Source of the DNA: Streptomyces sp. CC0208
GTDB taxonomy: Bacteria; Actinomycetota; Actinomycetes; Streptomycetales; Streptomycetaceae
Direction of reading: 5' to 3'
DNA length: 64,000 nt
Assembly (NCBI RefSeq): GCF_003443735.1
Contig: NZ_CP031969.1
Span: 2,914,001-2,978,000 of the forward strand
Shown here: one piece after another, positions 34,638-43,085 of the stretch
Layout of the letters: every line of letters starts with the position of its first letter
Position numbering within the stretch: the first letter of the stretch is position 1
The notes under the pieces: model-generated
Databases searched by the model: none
The model's input: only the letters and a program-made list of their open reading frames with translations
Told to the model about the DNA's origin: nothing
Program-made: the position numbers and the translations under genes

Positions 34638-36379
34638 CGGCCGGAGCTCGTGGCGAGAGCCGGCCGCAACACGTCCAGTGCGGCCCGGCACGCGGCCACG
34701 ATGCGCGCGTTCTCGGCGGTGTCCCGGACTGCGATGCGCACCGTACGGCCCTCGTAGCGCGGCGACAGCGGCGACAGATCGCGCAGGTACACGCCCTGGC
34801 GGCGGCACTCGTCCACCAGTCGCGCCGCACTGGGCCCGCCCGGCGGCAGGGTCACGGTGAGGAAGTTCGCCACCGACTCCTCGACCGTCACATCGTGCGC
34901 CAGGCCGGCGAGGTCCGCGGCCAGTCGACCGCGCAGCGCGTGCGTGGCGAGCCAGCGGTCGCGGTAGTACTCCGGGTCGCGCAGCGCCGCCACGGCGGCC
35001 AGCTGGGCCGGGAGACTGACCGGCCACGGCGGGGTCCACCGGCGCAGTTCCGCCGCGGTGGACGGTTCTGCCACCGCGTACGCGACCCGCAGCCCGGACA
35101 GCGCGTACATCTTCGACAGCGAGGTGCAGACGGTCACCCGCGGGTCCGTCGCGGCGAAGCCGGCCAGTGACTCCTCCAGGCCCACATAGCCCAGGTACGC
35201 CTCGTCGATCCACCAGTGCGTGCGGTCCGGCGCGGCCTCGATCAGCGCGCGCAGCCCGGACGCCGGCGCGTGCCGCCCCGTCGGGTTGTTCGGGTTGACC
35301 ACCACCACGAGGTCGTAGCGGCCGGAGTCGACGACGGCGGACAGCCGGTCCGGGTCGATCCGCCAGCCGTCCTCGCGGCGCAGCGGGAACCGGTCCACCC
35401 GGCATCCGATCACCCGCTCCGTGACATAGGCGTACTCGCCGTAGCACGGGTCGGTCAGCAGCACCCGGCTCTGCGGGGTCAGCCGGCGGCCGAACGCCCG
35501 GAAGATCAGGTCGGACGAACCGGCGCCCACCGCCAGGGTCTCCGCGGGCAATTGCCGCAGAGCGGCGATCTCCGCCGTCAGGCCCTCGGCACCGGACGGC
35601 GGCGAGGTACGGGCGGCCCAGGCCGGGTCCTCCGCGAGGGCCGCCCGCGCTGCGGGGGCCGGCGGGAACCAGGCGTCGAGCACGTCGGCCATGACGATGT
35701 CGTGCCGCCGCTGCAGGGTGCGGAAGTCCGTGCCGACGGCGGTGAACGAGGCACCGCCGTGCTCGCAGCCGTCCGGCCGGGGCGCGAACGGCATGTCAAG
35801 GCGCCAATCCACCACGGACCGCAACCGCTCCAGCGCGCTGCCGTACCGCTCCCGTGCCCGCCTCGTCAGCTCGGGCACACCGCCGGTCAGCACCTCGAAC
35901 GTCACCGCCCCGCTGCGGACCGTACGGCCGGCCGGGCGCAGGCCGACGGCCCGGTACATGTCGAGCACCTCGGTTCGCCCCATCGCCACCACCCGGCGCC
36001 CGCCGCGGGAGGCGATCCAGCGCAGCGCCGCGTACATCAGCAGGGGCGCCGCCAAGGTGCTGCGCCAGCGCGGCTCGACGGTGAGGATGCGCACCTCGAA
36101 CACGTCGTGGCCGTCCAGCGCGGGCAGTTCGTCGCGGGTCAGGTACTTGTCCAGTCCGAACCGCCCCAGCCAGGGCGGGGTCAGGCTGACGAAGCCGATG
36201 CGGGTCGTTCCGCGTGCCGCGACGAGGTAGACGTTGTCACCGTCGAGACCGTCGCGCAGCCGCCCCGCCGGGTCCGGCGGATGCTGGCCCAACTCCTGTG
36301 CGTACACCCGGTGGCGCAGTTCGTGGATCCAGTCGAGATCCTCCGGAGTGGCTGAGCGCAGCTGCAGGTCACGAACCAT
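34634..36379 (-). CDS. Acetyltransferase (GNAT)-aminotransferase fusion protein
   Basis: A 581-residue two-domain protein from ATG 36379 (GAGGAG just upstream). Residues 1-165 resemble a GNAT acyltransferase (RHRVYAQELGQH, then VFEVRILTVEPRWRSTLAAPLLMYAAL). Residues 210-575 are a fold-type I PLP enzyme of the histidinol-phosphate aminotransferase/CobC group, with VGAGSSDLIFRAF, VNPNNPTGRH (362-370), DEAYLGY (D392, Y395) and the PLP lysine K423 in TSLSKMYALSGLRVAY. The pairing may make and acylate an amino acid derivative. Co-translated with a CdsA-type enzyme. I know of no characterised pathway with this set. Confidence 0.85.
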   Translation of the reverse strand: MVRDLQLRSATPEDLDWIHELRHRVYAQELGQHPPDPAGRLRDGLDGDNVYLVAARGTTRIGFVSLTPPWLGRFGLDKYLTRDELPALDGHDVFEVRILTVEPRWRSTLAAPLLMYAALRWIASRGGRRVVAMGRTEVLDMYRAVGLRPAGRTVRSGAVTFEVLTGGVPELTRRARERYGSALERLRSVVDWRLDMPFAPRPDGCEHGGASFTAVGTDFRTLQRRHDIVMADVLDAWFPPAPAARAALAEDPAWAARTSPPSGAEGLTAEIAALRQLPAETLAVGAGSSDLIFRAFGRRLTPQSRVLLTDPCYGEYAYVTERVIGCRVDRFPLRREDGWRIDPDRLSAVVDSGRYDLVVVVNPNNPTGRHAPASGLRALIEAAPDRTHWWIDEAYLGYVGLEESLAGFAATDPRVTVCTSLSKMYALSGLRVAYAVAEPSTAAELRRWTPPWPVSLPAQLAAVAALRDPEYYRDRWLATHALRGRLAADLAGLAHDVTVEESVANFLTVTLPPGGPSAARLVDECRRQGVYLRDLSPLSPRYEGRTVRIAVRDTAENARIVAACRAALDVLRPALATSSGR

Positions 36380-36520
36380 GGGCTCCTCTTTCGACGCGGT
36401 GGATCGCATCATCGAGAAGCCGCCTCGCGCGGACCAGAGCCGGATACCGCCCCCGGCCTGAGTACGGGTACTCAGGCGTGGTCGCTGCCCGTGTGCTCCG
36501 GCTCCCCGCCCGCGTGGAAC

Positions 36521-37393
36521 CTAGGCCTCGCCCGCCTCCAGCAGTCCCGCAGCCGCGCCCACGACCCGCGGATCGGGCGTGCCGACGACCTCGTCGTCCT
36601 TGTCGGTGTAGTCGAAGCGGGCCAGCACACTGCGCATGGCCTCGACGCGGGCCCGCTTCTTGTCGTTGCTCTTGACCACCGTCCAGGGCGCGAACTGGGT
36701 GTCCGTCTCACGGAACATGGCGACCTTCGCGGCGGTGTAGTCGTCCCAGCGGTCCAGGGAGGCGAGGTCCATGGGGCTGAGCTTCCACTGCCGTACGGGG
36801 TCGATCTGCCGGATGGTGAAGCGGGTGCGCTGCTCGCCCTGGGAGACGGAGAACCAGAACTTCAGCAGGTCCACGCCGTCGTCGACGAGCATCCGCTCGA
36901 ACAGCGGGGCCTGCCGCATGAAGCGCCGGTACTCGTCGTCGGAGCAGAAGCCCATGACCCGCTCCACACCGGCCCGGTTGTACCAGGACCGGTCGAACAG
37001 CACGATCTCTCCCGCGGTCGGCAGATGTTCGACGTACCGCTGGAAGTACCACTGTCCGCGCTCGCGCTCGTTCGGCTTCTCCAGCGCGACCACACGTGCG
37101 CCCCGCGGGTTGAGGTGCTCCGTGAAGCGCTTGATGGTGCCGCCCTTGCCGGCCGCGTCCCGTCCCTCGAAGACGATGACGAGCCGGCGCCCGGTCTCCT
37201 TGATCCAGCTCTGCAGCTTCAGCAGTTCGATCTGCTGGAGCCGCTTGTGCCAGTCGTACTCCTTGCGCTCCATGCGGTGCGCGTACGGGTAGTTCTCCCG
37301 CCAGGTGTCGATCGGGCTGCCGTCCGGGCGGATGAGCACGGGGTCGTCGGGGTCGGTGTAGTCGACCTTCAGGTCGGTCAGCAGCGGGGTCAC
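36521..37393 (-). CDS. ppk2: Polyphosphate kinase 2
   Basis: A 290-residue PPK2-family kinase: Walker A FEGRDAAGKGGTIKRF (about 76-90), Walker B-like EIVLFDRSWYNRAGVERVMGF (about 129-149), and the lid region with RFTIRQIDPVRQWKLSPMDL. It transfers phosphate between polyphosphate and nucleotides. The length suggests a single-domain class I or III enzyme; the direction cannot be told. GTG 37393 is preceded by AGGGGAG. It forms a phosphate-related cluster with the PiT gene behind it. Confidence 0.93.
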   Translation of the reverse strand: MTPLLTDLKVDYTDPDDPVLIRPDGSPIDTWRENYPYAHRMERKEYDWHKRLQQIELLKLQSWIKETGRRLVIVFEGRDAAGKGGTIKRFTEHLNPRGARVVALEKPNERERGQWYFQRYVEHLPTAGEIVLFDRSWYNRAGVERVMGFCSDDEYRRFMRQAPLFERMLVDDGVDLLKFWFSVSQGEQRTRFTIRQIDPVRQWKLSPMDLASLDRWDDYTAAKVAMFRETDTQFAPWTVVKSNDKKRARVEAMRSVLARFDYTDKDDEVVGTPDPRVVGAAAGLLEAGEA

Positions 37394-37418
37394 CTTGCTC
37401 CCCTCTCCTCTCGGTGGA

Positions 37419-37655
37419 TCAGTGGAACTGCGGCACGATCAGATAGATGCCGTACGCCACCACCGCCGCGCAGGCGAGGAAGCACAGGCCGGCCTGGGCG
37501 ATGCCGAGCGTGGACGTACCACCACCGCCATCCTCCCGCGCCCCCTCGAAGCGGGCGAGACCGAGCACACCGAGGGCGAAGACCACGACCACCGCGATGG
37601 TGACGCCGACGCTCACCGCGGTGACCTGGCCGAGTGCGGTCCAGTCGATGCTCAT
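37419..37655 (-). CDS. Small membrane protein between pit and ppk2
   Basis: A 78-residue protein with two membrane helices (TAVSVGVTIAVVVVFALGVLGLA and AGLCFLACAAVVAYGIYLIV) joined by a short Gly-rich loop. Found between the phosphate transporter and PPK2 genes, with gaps of 21-25 bp, so cotranscribed. No recognised family; perhaps an accessory subunit. Confidence 0.75.
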   Translation of the reverse strand: MSIDWTALGQVTAVSVGVTIAVVVVFALGVLGLARFEGAREDGGGGTSTLGIAQAGLCFLACAAVVAYGIYLIVPQFH

Positions 37656-37676
37656 GACAGGAACTCCTAAGAGGGC

Positions 37677-38831
37677 TCAGGCGGCCGTGCCGACGCGGGC
37701 CGGCGGCTCGGTGCGGAGGGTGACCTCGTGGCCGTCGTTGACGTTGTGCGCGCTCACCGGGTTGCGGCGGGAGATGAGCACGATGCCCGCGGCGACGGCG
37801 GCACCGACCAGCGCGACGACGACCGTGCCGAAGTTGCCGCCGTGCTTGACGGCACTCGCGGAGAGGCCGCCGACCAGCGCGGCCGCCGGCAGGGTGATCA
37901 GCCAGGCCGCGACCATGCGCCCGGCGATGCCCCAGCGGACCTCCGCCAGCTTCCGTCCGAGGCCCGCGCCGAGGATGCTGCCCGAGGCGACCTGGGTGGT
38001 GGACAGGGCGAAACCGAGGTGGGCGGAGGTCAGGATGACCGTGGTGGAGGCGGTCTCGGCGGCGAAGCCCTGCGGGGACTGGATCTCGGTGAGGCCCTTG
38101 CCCATGGTGCGGATGATCCGCCAGCCGCCGAGGTAGGTGCCGAGGCCGATCGCGAGGCCCGCGGAGGCGATGACCCAGACCGGCGGCCCGGCGTCGTGGT
38201 CGAGGGCACCCGCCGAGATCAGGGTCAGCGTGATGACGCCCATGGTCTTCTGGGCGTCGTTGGTGCCGTGCGCGAGGGAGACGAGGGAGGCGGAGGCGAT
38301 CTGGCCGAGCCGGAAGCCCTTGGTCACCGAGTCCTTGCGGGCGCGGGCGGTGAGCTTGTAGGCGAGGTAGGTGGCGATCAGCGCCGCCACGCCCGCCACC
38401 ACCGGCGAGGCCACCGCGGGGATCAGGATCTTCTCGACGACCTTGTCGAAGTGCACACCGTGCGAGCCGGCCCCCACCCACACCGCGCCGATCAGCCCGC
38501 CGAACAGGGCGTGCGACGAGCTCGACGGCAGGCCGACCAGCCAGGTCAGCAGGTTCCACAGGATCGCTCCGACCAGCCCAGCGAAGATCATCCCGGGCGA
38601 GACCAGGGTGTCGTCCACGATGCCTCCGGAGATCGTCCTGGCGACCTCGGTGGACAGGAAGGCGCCGACGACGTTCAGCACGCCGCTGATCAGGACCGCG
38701 GTCCTGGGTTTGAGCGCGCCGGTCGCGATGGACGTCGCCATCGCGTTCGCGGTGTCGTGGAATCCGTTGGTGAAGTCGAAGGCCAGAGCCGTGACGATGA
38801 CGACCGCCACGAGGAACGTGATGTGGTCCAT
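37677..38831 (-). CDS. PiT-family inorganic phosphate transporter
   Basis: A 384-residue membrane protein with about ten helices. The duplicated PiT signatures are present: FDFTNGFHDTANAMATSIATGAL near the N-terminus and SLAHGTNDAQKTMGVI in the middle, with GLPSSSSHALFGGLIGA and ALSTTQVASGS. It imports phosphate, probably as a metal complex with protons. ATG 38831 starts the first helix; ATGs at 38840 and 38858 are possible earlier starts. Divergent from an AraC-type gene. Confidence 0.92.
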   Translation of the reverse strand: MDHITFLVAVVIVTALAFDFTNGFHDTANAMATSIATGALKPRTAVLISGVLNVVGAFLSTEVARTISGGIVDDTLVSPGMIFAGLVGAILWNLLTWLVGLPSSSSHALFGGLIGAVWVGAGSHGVHFDKVVEKILIPAVASPVVAGVAALIATYLAYKLTARARKDSVTKGFRLGQIASASLVSLAHGTNDAQKTMGVITLTLISAGALDHDAGPPVWVIASAGLAIGLGTYLGGWRIIRTMGKGLTEIQSPQGFAAETASTTVILTSAHLGFALSTTQVASGSILGAGLGRKLAEVRWGIAGRMVAAWLITLPAAALVGGLSASAVKHGGNFGTVVVALVGAAVAAGIVLISRRNPVSAHNVNDGHEVTLRTEPPARVGTAA

Positions 38832-38934
38832 GCCTCTCATGGGAACAAGCGCTTCCATACGGCGGACGAACATGAGGCAAAACCCGTTCCAGGACCCCGC
38901 GCCCAACTGGTGACCATCGTGCGATGCTGGCGTG

Positions 38935-39330
38935 ATGGTGAGCGTCGAGGACCTGGTGCGGCTGCGGCAGGCGCGGGACCGGATGGACCGCGAGTACACC
39001 GAGCCGCTCGACGTGCCCGCGCTCGCCCGTACCGCGCTGATGTCCCCCGGCCACTTCCAGCGCAGCTTCCGCGCGGAGTTCGGGGAGACGCCGTACGGCT
39101 ATCTCATGACCCGGCGCATCGAGCGCGCGAAGGCGCTGCTGCGGCGGGGCGACCTGTCCGTCACCGAGGTCTGCATGGCCGTGGGGTGCACCTCCCTCGG
39201 CTCCTTCAGCTCGCGCTTCACCGAACTGGTGGGTGAGACGCCGAGCGCCTACCGCGCCCGCGCCCACGAGGAGATCGCCGGGATACCGCCGTGCGTGGTC
39301 CGCAGGCACACCAGGCCCCGACGGGCCTAA
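38935..39330 (+). CDS. AraC-family helix-turn-helix regulator (short form)
   Basis: A 131-residue protein consisting of just the double HTH of AraC proteins: LDVPALARTALMSPGHFQRSFRAEFGETPYGYL and RRGDLSVTEVCMAVGCTSLGSFSSRFTELVGETPSAYR. No ligand domain. It may control the two VOC genes downstream, which start 9 bp away. Confidence 0.9.
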   Translation: MVSVEDLVRLRQARDRMDREYTEPLDVPALARTALMSPGHFQRSFRAEFGETPYGYLMTRRIERAKALLRRGDLSVTEVCMAVGCTSLGSFSSRFTELVGETPSAYRARAHEEIAGIPPCVVRRHTRPRRA

Positions 39331-39339
39331 CGTGAAGCC

Positions 39340-39753
39340 ATGGACATCAAACTCAAGAACTGCTTCATCGCCGTGGACGACCACGACAAGGCGATCGCGT
39401 TCTACCGGGACGTCCTGGGCATGGAGGTGCGGGGCGACGTCGGGTACGAGGGCATGCGCTGGGTGACGGTCGGCTCGCCGCTCCAGCCGGACGTGGACAT
39501 CGTGCTGGAGCCGCCCGCCGCGGACCCGGACGCGTCCCCCGCGGACAAGGAGGCGATGGCACGGCTGCTGGCCAAGGGGTTGCTGCGCGGGGTCAACTTC
39601 ACCACCACCGACTGTGACGCGTTGTTCGCCCGGGTCCGGGAGTCGGGGGCCGACGTCATCCAGGAGCCAACGGACATGCCGTACGGGGTGCGGGACTGTG
39701 CGTTCCGGGATCCGGCGGGGAACATGCTGCGGTTCATGGAGGTGCCGAAGTAG
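39340..39753 (+). CDS. VOC-family (glyoxalase/bleomycin-resistance fold) protein
   Basis: A 137-residue vicinal-oxygen-chelate protein: KNCFIAVDDHDKAIAFYRDVLGM at the N-terminus and FRDPAGNMLRFMEVPK at the C-terminus. Metal-binding residues of glyoxalase I are only partly present, so the activity is unknown. Cotranscribed with the AraC regulator (9-bp gap). Confidence 0.88.
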   Translation: MDIKLKNCFIAVDDHDKAIAFYRDVLGMEVRGDVGYEGMRWVTVGSPLQPDVDIVLEPPAADPDASPADKEAMARLLAKGLLRGVNFTTTDCDALFARVRESGADVIQEPTDMPYGVRDCAFRDPAGNMLRFMEVPK

Positions 39754-39842
39754 GGGCGCCTGCTGAAGGAGGGGCTCCTACCGAAGGAAGGGCGCCTGCC
39801 GAAGGAGGGACGCCTACCGAAGGCGGGGCGCCTACGATCACC
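39753..39842. repeat. 18-bp tandem repeat, five units
   Basis: Five consecutive 18-bp units of the form GGGCGCCTRCCGAAGGAG fill the gap between the two VOC genes, beginning at the last base of the first gene's stop; the fifth unit is degenerate. Confidence 0.85.
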
Positions 39843-39844
39843 GC

Positions 39845-40591
39845 ATGACTACCCGCTGGACGTACGCCTTCGTCGACCGGCCCGTGGCCCGCTTCGCTCA
39901 GGCCTGCGACTTCTGGGCCGGCGCCACCGGCACACGGCTGTCCGAACCCCGGGGTGAGCGGCGGGAGTTCGTGACCCTCGTGCCGCCCGGCGGCGCCGAC
40001 GCCTGCGTCAAGGCCCAGGCCGTCGCCTCCGGGCCCGGCGGTGCCCATCTCGACTTCTGCGTGGACGACGTACGGAAGTTCGCGAAGGCGGCGCAGGCGC
40101 TCGGCGCGCACGTGGTCGCCGACCAGGGCACGCTGGTGGTGCTCAGCTCCCCCGCCGGCCAGTTGTTCTGCGCCGATCCCTGGCGCGGGCAGTCGACCCG
40201 CCCACCGGTGATCCGCGGCAGCCGTCTCGACCAGGTCTGCCTGGACCTCCCGCCCTCCCTCCACGAGGCCGAAGTCGCCTTCTGGGCCGCCCTGTTGCCC
40301 GACTGGGAGTCGCTGCCCGGCGCACTGCCCGAATTCCATGTCCTCAAGCCGCCGGCCGGCCTCCCGGTCCGCATCCTCCTCCAGCGCCTCGGCGAGGAGC
40401 GCCCGGCCGCCGCCCATCTCGACCTCGCCTGCGCGGACATCGAGGCGACCCGGGCCGAACACGAGCGCCTGGGCGCCGAGTTCGTCGCCGAGGGCAGGAG
40501 GTGGACGGTGATGAGGGACCCGGCGGGCGGCCTGTACTGCCTGACGGGGCGGGACCCGGAGACGGGCGGGCTGCCTAGCGGGAGGAGATGA
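39845..40591 (+). CDS. Two-domain VOC-family protein
   Basis: A 248-residue protein with two glyoxalase-fold halves: first half TRWTYAFVDRPVARFAQACDFWAGATG to LFCADPW, second half SRLDQVCLDLPPSLHEAEVAFWAALL to RDPAGGLYCLTGRDPETG. No family function known. The gene overlaps the convergent small membrane protein gene by 17 bp. Confidence 0.85.
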   Translation: MTTRWTYAFVDRPVARFAQACDFWAGATGTRLSEPRGERREFVTLVPPGGADACVKAQAVASGPGGAHLDFCVDDVRKFAKAAQALGAHVVADQGTLVVLSSPAGQLFCADPWRGQSTRPPVIRGSRLDQVCLDLPPSLHEAEVAFWAALLPDWESLPGALPEFHVLKPPAGLPVRILLQRLGEERPAAAHLDLACADIEATRAEHERLGAEFVAEGRRWTVMRDPAGGLYCLTGRDPETGGLPSGRR

Positions 40592-40817
40592 ACGCGCAGG
40601 CGAAGAGTGTCGGACCCGCATCGGGGTCGGAGGTGGGGGTGGGGCACGTGGAAGGCCACTCCTCCGGAACCGCGGGCGTCGGAGTGTTCTCCTCCCAGCT
40701 GTACGGCCCCGGCGGCTCGGCCGAGTCCTGCAGCCAGAGCGTGAGCCCGCCCGCGACGACCACGAGCGCCACCCACACCAGCAGCGCCCAGCGCCATAAC
40801 CGGCGGCCGGCGCTCAC
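40575..40817 (-). CDS. Small membrane-anchored hypothetical protein
   Basis: An 80-residue protein with one N-terminal membrane helix (WRWALLVWVALVVVAGGLTLWL) and a short Pro/Thr-rich outer part containing two cysteines (STCPTPT, LFACAF). GTG 40817 overlaps the stop of the sigma factor/DUF952 gene by four bases (GTGA), so it is translated after it. Unrecognised family. Confidence 0.65.
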   Translation of the reverse strand: MSAGRRLWRWALLVWVALVVVAGGLTLWLQDSAEPPGPYSWEENTPTPAVPEEWPSTCPTPTSDPDAGPTLFACAFISSR

Positions 40818-42361
40818 CCCCACGGCTCCACGTCGACGACCGCGTCCACCGGGATCGGCCCGTAGACGTGCGGGAACTCCTCGGCGCCGGGCTGGGGGGC
40901 CTCGTACTTCAGCGGTACGTCGAGCCGGGCGGGGTCGATGACGAGGAGCACCAGCTCGTCGGGGCCGTCGTAGGAGCCGTAGAGGAAGGCCGCGACCGGC
41001 GGCAGCTGCTCACGCGTCGAGCAGTGGATGAACCCCTCCTCCTGGAGGGTCCGGCCGCGCGTCGAGATCTCGTACGTGCCCCGGGCGCGGGCCTCCTCCC
41101 ACAGGGAGCGTTCGGTCAGGTGCACGATGAGGTTCGCTGTGGACATGCCGACACGGTAAGGCCTCAGCCGGGCCGCCCGCCCCTGCAAATACCGCTGCTC
41201 GGGCAGGCTGAGGGTCTTCCCGGCCGCCGACTCGTACGCGGCCCGCGCCTCCTCGTACGCACCGGCCCGCTCCAGCAGATGCCCGCGTACGGCGTCCAGG
41301 CGGTGCCCCAACTCGTCGGTGAGCGAGTCCAGTTCCGCGAGCCCCGTCTCCGGCCCGTGCACCATCGCGACCGCGACTGCCCGGTTCAGCCGCTCCACGG
41401 GCCCCGGCACGAGCCGTACGAGCACGTCGTACAGACCGAGGATCTCCCGCCAGTCGGTCGCCTCCGGCGAGGGCGCCTCGTCGTGTACGGCGGCGATGGC
41501 CCCGCGGATCTGGTACGGCCCGGCATGGCGGCGGGCCAGCGCCCGGGTGACCAGCGCGACGCCCTCCTCGATCGCGGCCCTGTCCCAGCGGGCGCGGTCC
41601 TGTTCGTCGAGGGGGACCAGGTCGCCGTCCGGACCGGTGCGGGCGTCGCGGCGGGCGTCCGTCAGCAGCATCAGGGCGAGCAGGCCCGCGATCTCGCAGT
41701 CGTCGGGCAGGAGGCGGTGAACGGCGCGGGTCAGGCGGATCGCCTCGCCGGCGAGGTCGCGCCGCTGGAGGGCCGGTCCGGAGGTCGCCGTATGGCCCTC
41801 GTTGAAGATCAGGTAGAGGGTGTGCAGGACGGCCGGCAGCCGTTCCTCCCAGTTGTCCGGCCGCCCGAAGCCGACGCCCCGCACCTTCTGCTTGGCCCGG
41901 CTGACGCGCTGCGCCATGGTCGCCTCGGGGACGAGGTACGCGCGGGCGATCTCCGCCGTGGTCAGACCGCCGACCGCGCGCAGGGTGAGAGCGATCTGCG
42001 CGGACGCAGTGAGCTGCGGATGGCAGCACAGGAACAGCAGGGACAGGGTGTCGTCCTCGCGCGGCGCCCGGTCGGCGACCACCGTGTCGCGCACGCTCAG
42101 CGCCGCCACCCGCTCCTCCCGCGCCCGCCGGGCCTCCTCCGCGCGCAGCATGTCGGTCAGCCGCCGCGAGGCCACCTTGATGAGCCACCCGCGCGGATTG
42201 TCCGGCACCCCCGCCGACGGCCACTGCCCAGCGGCGGCGAGCAGGGCCTCCTGTACGGCGTCCTCGGCGGCGTCGAAACGGCCGTACCGCCGGACCAGCG
42301 CGCCGAGGACCTGCGGCGCGTGCAGGCGCAGCAGGTCCTCGGTCCCGGTGGCTCCTCGCAC
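40814..42361 (-). CDS. ECF sigma factor (DUF6596 type) fused in frame to DUF952
   Basis: A 515-residue open frame. Residues 1-165 are an ECF sigma factor: sigma2 HAPQVLGALVRRYGRFDAAEDAVQEALLAA and GWLIKVASRRLTDMLR, sigma4 GGLTTAEIARAYLVPEATMAQRVSRAK. Residues 170-400 are the helical DUF6596/TPR-like tail (FNEGHTAT, RGAIAAVHDEAP, LNRAVAVAMVHGP). The frame then runs without a stop into a complete DUF952 domain (ATG 41146; LTERSLWEEARARGTYE, GFIHCSTREQLPPVA). Either a natural fusion or a second start inside; no Shine-Dalgarno precedes ATG 41146. Start placed at GTG 42361, six bases after the YCII gene stop. Confidence 0.8.
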   Translation of the reverse strand: MRGATGTEDLLRLHAPQVLGALVRRYGRFDAAEDAVQEALLAAAGQWPSAGVPDNPRGWLIKVASRRLTDMLRAEEARRAREERVAALSVRDTVVADRAPREDDTLSLLFLCCHPQLTASAQIALTLRAVGGLTTAEIARAYLVPEATMAQRVSRAKQKVRGVGFGRPDNWEERLPAVLHTLYLIFNEGHTATSGPALQRRDLAGEAIRLTRAVHRLLPDDCEIAGLLALMLLTDARRDARTGPDGDLVPLDEQDRARWDRAAIEEGVALVTRALARRHAGPYQIRGAIAAVHDEAPSPEATDWREILGLYDVLVRLVPGPVERLNRAVAVAMVHGPETGLAELDSLTDELGHRLDAVRGHLLERAGAYEEARAAYESAAGKTLSLPEQRYLQGRAARLRPYRVGMSTANLIVHLTERSLWEEARARGTYEISTRGRTLQEEGFIHCSTREQLPPVAAFLYGSYDGPDELVLLVIDPARLDVPLKYEAPQPGAEEFPHVYGPIPVDAVVDVEPWG

Positions 42362-42366
42362 GGTTC

Positions 42367-42780
42367 TCAGATGTCCCCGGCGCCGTCCAGGATGGGCCGG
42401 ATCACCACGGGGTACTCGGGGGCGCCGGCGGGCTGGGGGCACTGGGCGATGCGCTCGGCGATCTCCGTGACGCGCTCCAGGCTCTCGCACTCCAGCACCC
42501 AGTAGCCGCAGAGCAGCTCCTTGGTCTCGCTGTACGGCCCGTCGGTGATCACGGCCTTGCCGTCCGCGCCCCGGCTGACGTGCCGGATCTTCGCGGGCTC
42601 GGCGAGGCCCTGGCCGTCGAGCATCTCGCCGGTCTCGGACAGGTCGTCGTTGACGGCGCTCATGAAGGCGTACATCGTCTGGATCTCCTGCTCGCTCCAG
42701 GCCGGGGAGTGCTCGGAGCCCTTGCCGCGCATGGCGTCGTAGTCGGCCTGCGTTCCCTGCACCATGACCAGGTACTTCAT
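42367..42780 (-). CDS. YCII/DGPF-domain protein
   Basis: A 137-residue YCII-family protein (MKYLVMVQGTQADYDAM, then VITDGPYSETKELLCGYWVLE). Such DGPF proteins are almost always encoded next to DUF6596-type ECF sigma factors (ECF42 group) and are thought to act in the same pathway. AAGGAG lies seven bases before the ATG. Five bases separate it from the sigma gene. Confidence 0.92.
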   Translation of the reverse strand: MKYLVMVQGTQADYDAMRGKGSEHSPAWSEQEIQTMYAFMSAVNDDLSETGEMLDGQGLAEPAKIRHVSRGADGKAVITDGPYSETKELLCGYWVLECESLERVTEIAERIAQCPQPAGAPEYPVVIRPILDGAGDI

Positions 42781-42887
42781 GATTCCGCTCCTTCGGCTTC
42801 GGCCGCCCGTTTCGGCGGTTCTCACAGGGGACGTCGGAGCCGGGGACGGATTCTCTACAGGGAACGGGAAGTTTTCCCGACAGGGGT

Positions 42888-43085
42888 TCAGGACCTCTTC
42901 CCGGCGCGGGCGCCGCCGTGGTCCCCGCCGGACTCGGCGGCCTTGTCGGCGGACGCCTCGCACTCGGGGTTGTGGCACGGGCCGCTCGTCCACACGGGAA
43001 CCCACGCACCCAGCGTCTTGTGACGCCGTACGACTGTCTCGACCGGCTGTCCGCAGACGGGACAGACGCGTTCGTCGCTGTCCAT
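42888..43085 (-). CDS. Small zinc-ribbon-like protein
   Basis: A 65-residue protein with CPVCG near the N-terminus and CHNPEC about 25 residues later, suggesting one zinc site, followed by a charged Gly-rich tail. Unrecognised family. Confidence 0.65.
   Translation of the reverse strand: MDSDERVCPVCGQPVETVVRRHKTLGAWVPVWTSGPCHNPECEASADKAAESGGDHGGARAGKRS

Noticed and set aside
41147..41200. A separate DUF952 gene starting at 41146
   Set aside because: There is no stop between it and the sigma factor and no Shine-Dalgarno; kept as one frame with the alternative noted.
42362..43009. Upstream extension of the sigma/DUF952 frame
   Set aside because: It runs antiphase through the YCII gene, which is clearly the real gene there; the sigma domain begins only at 42361.
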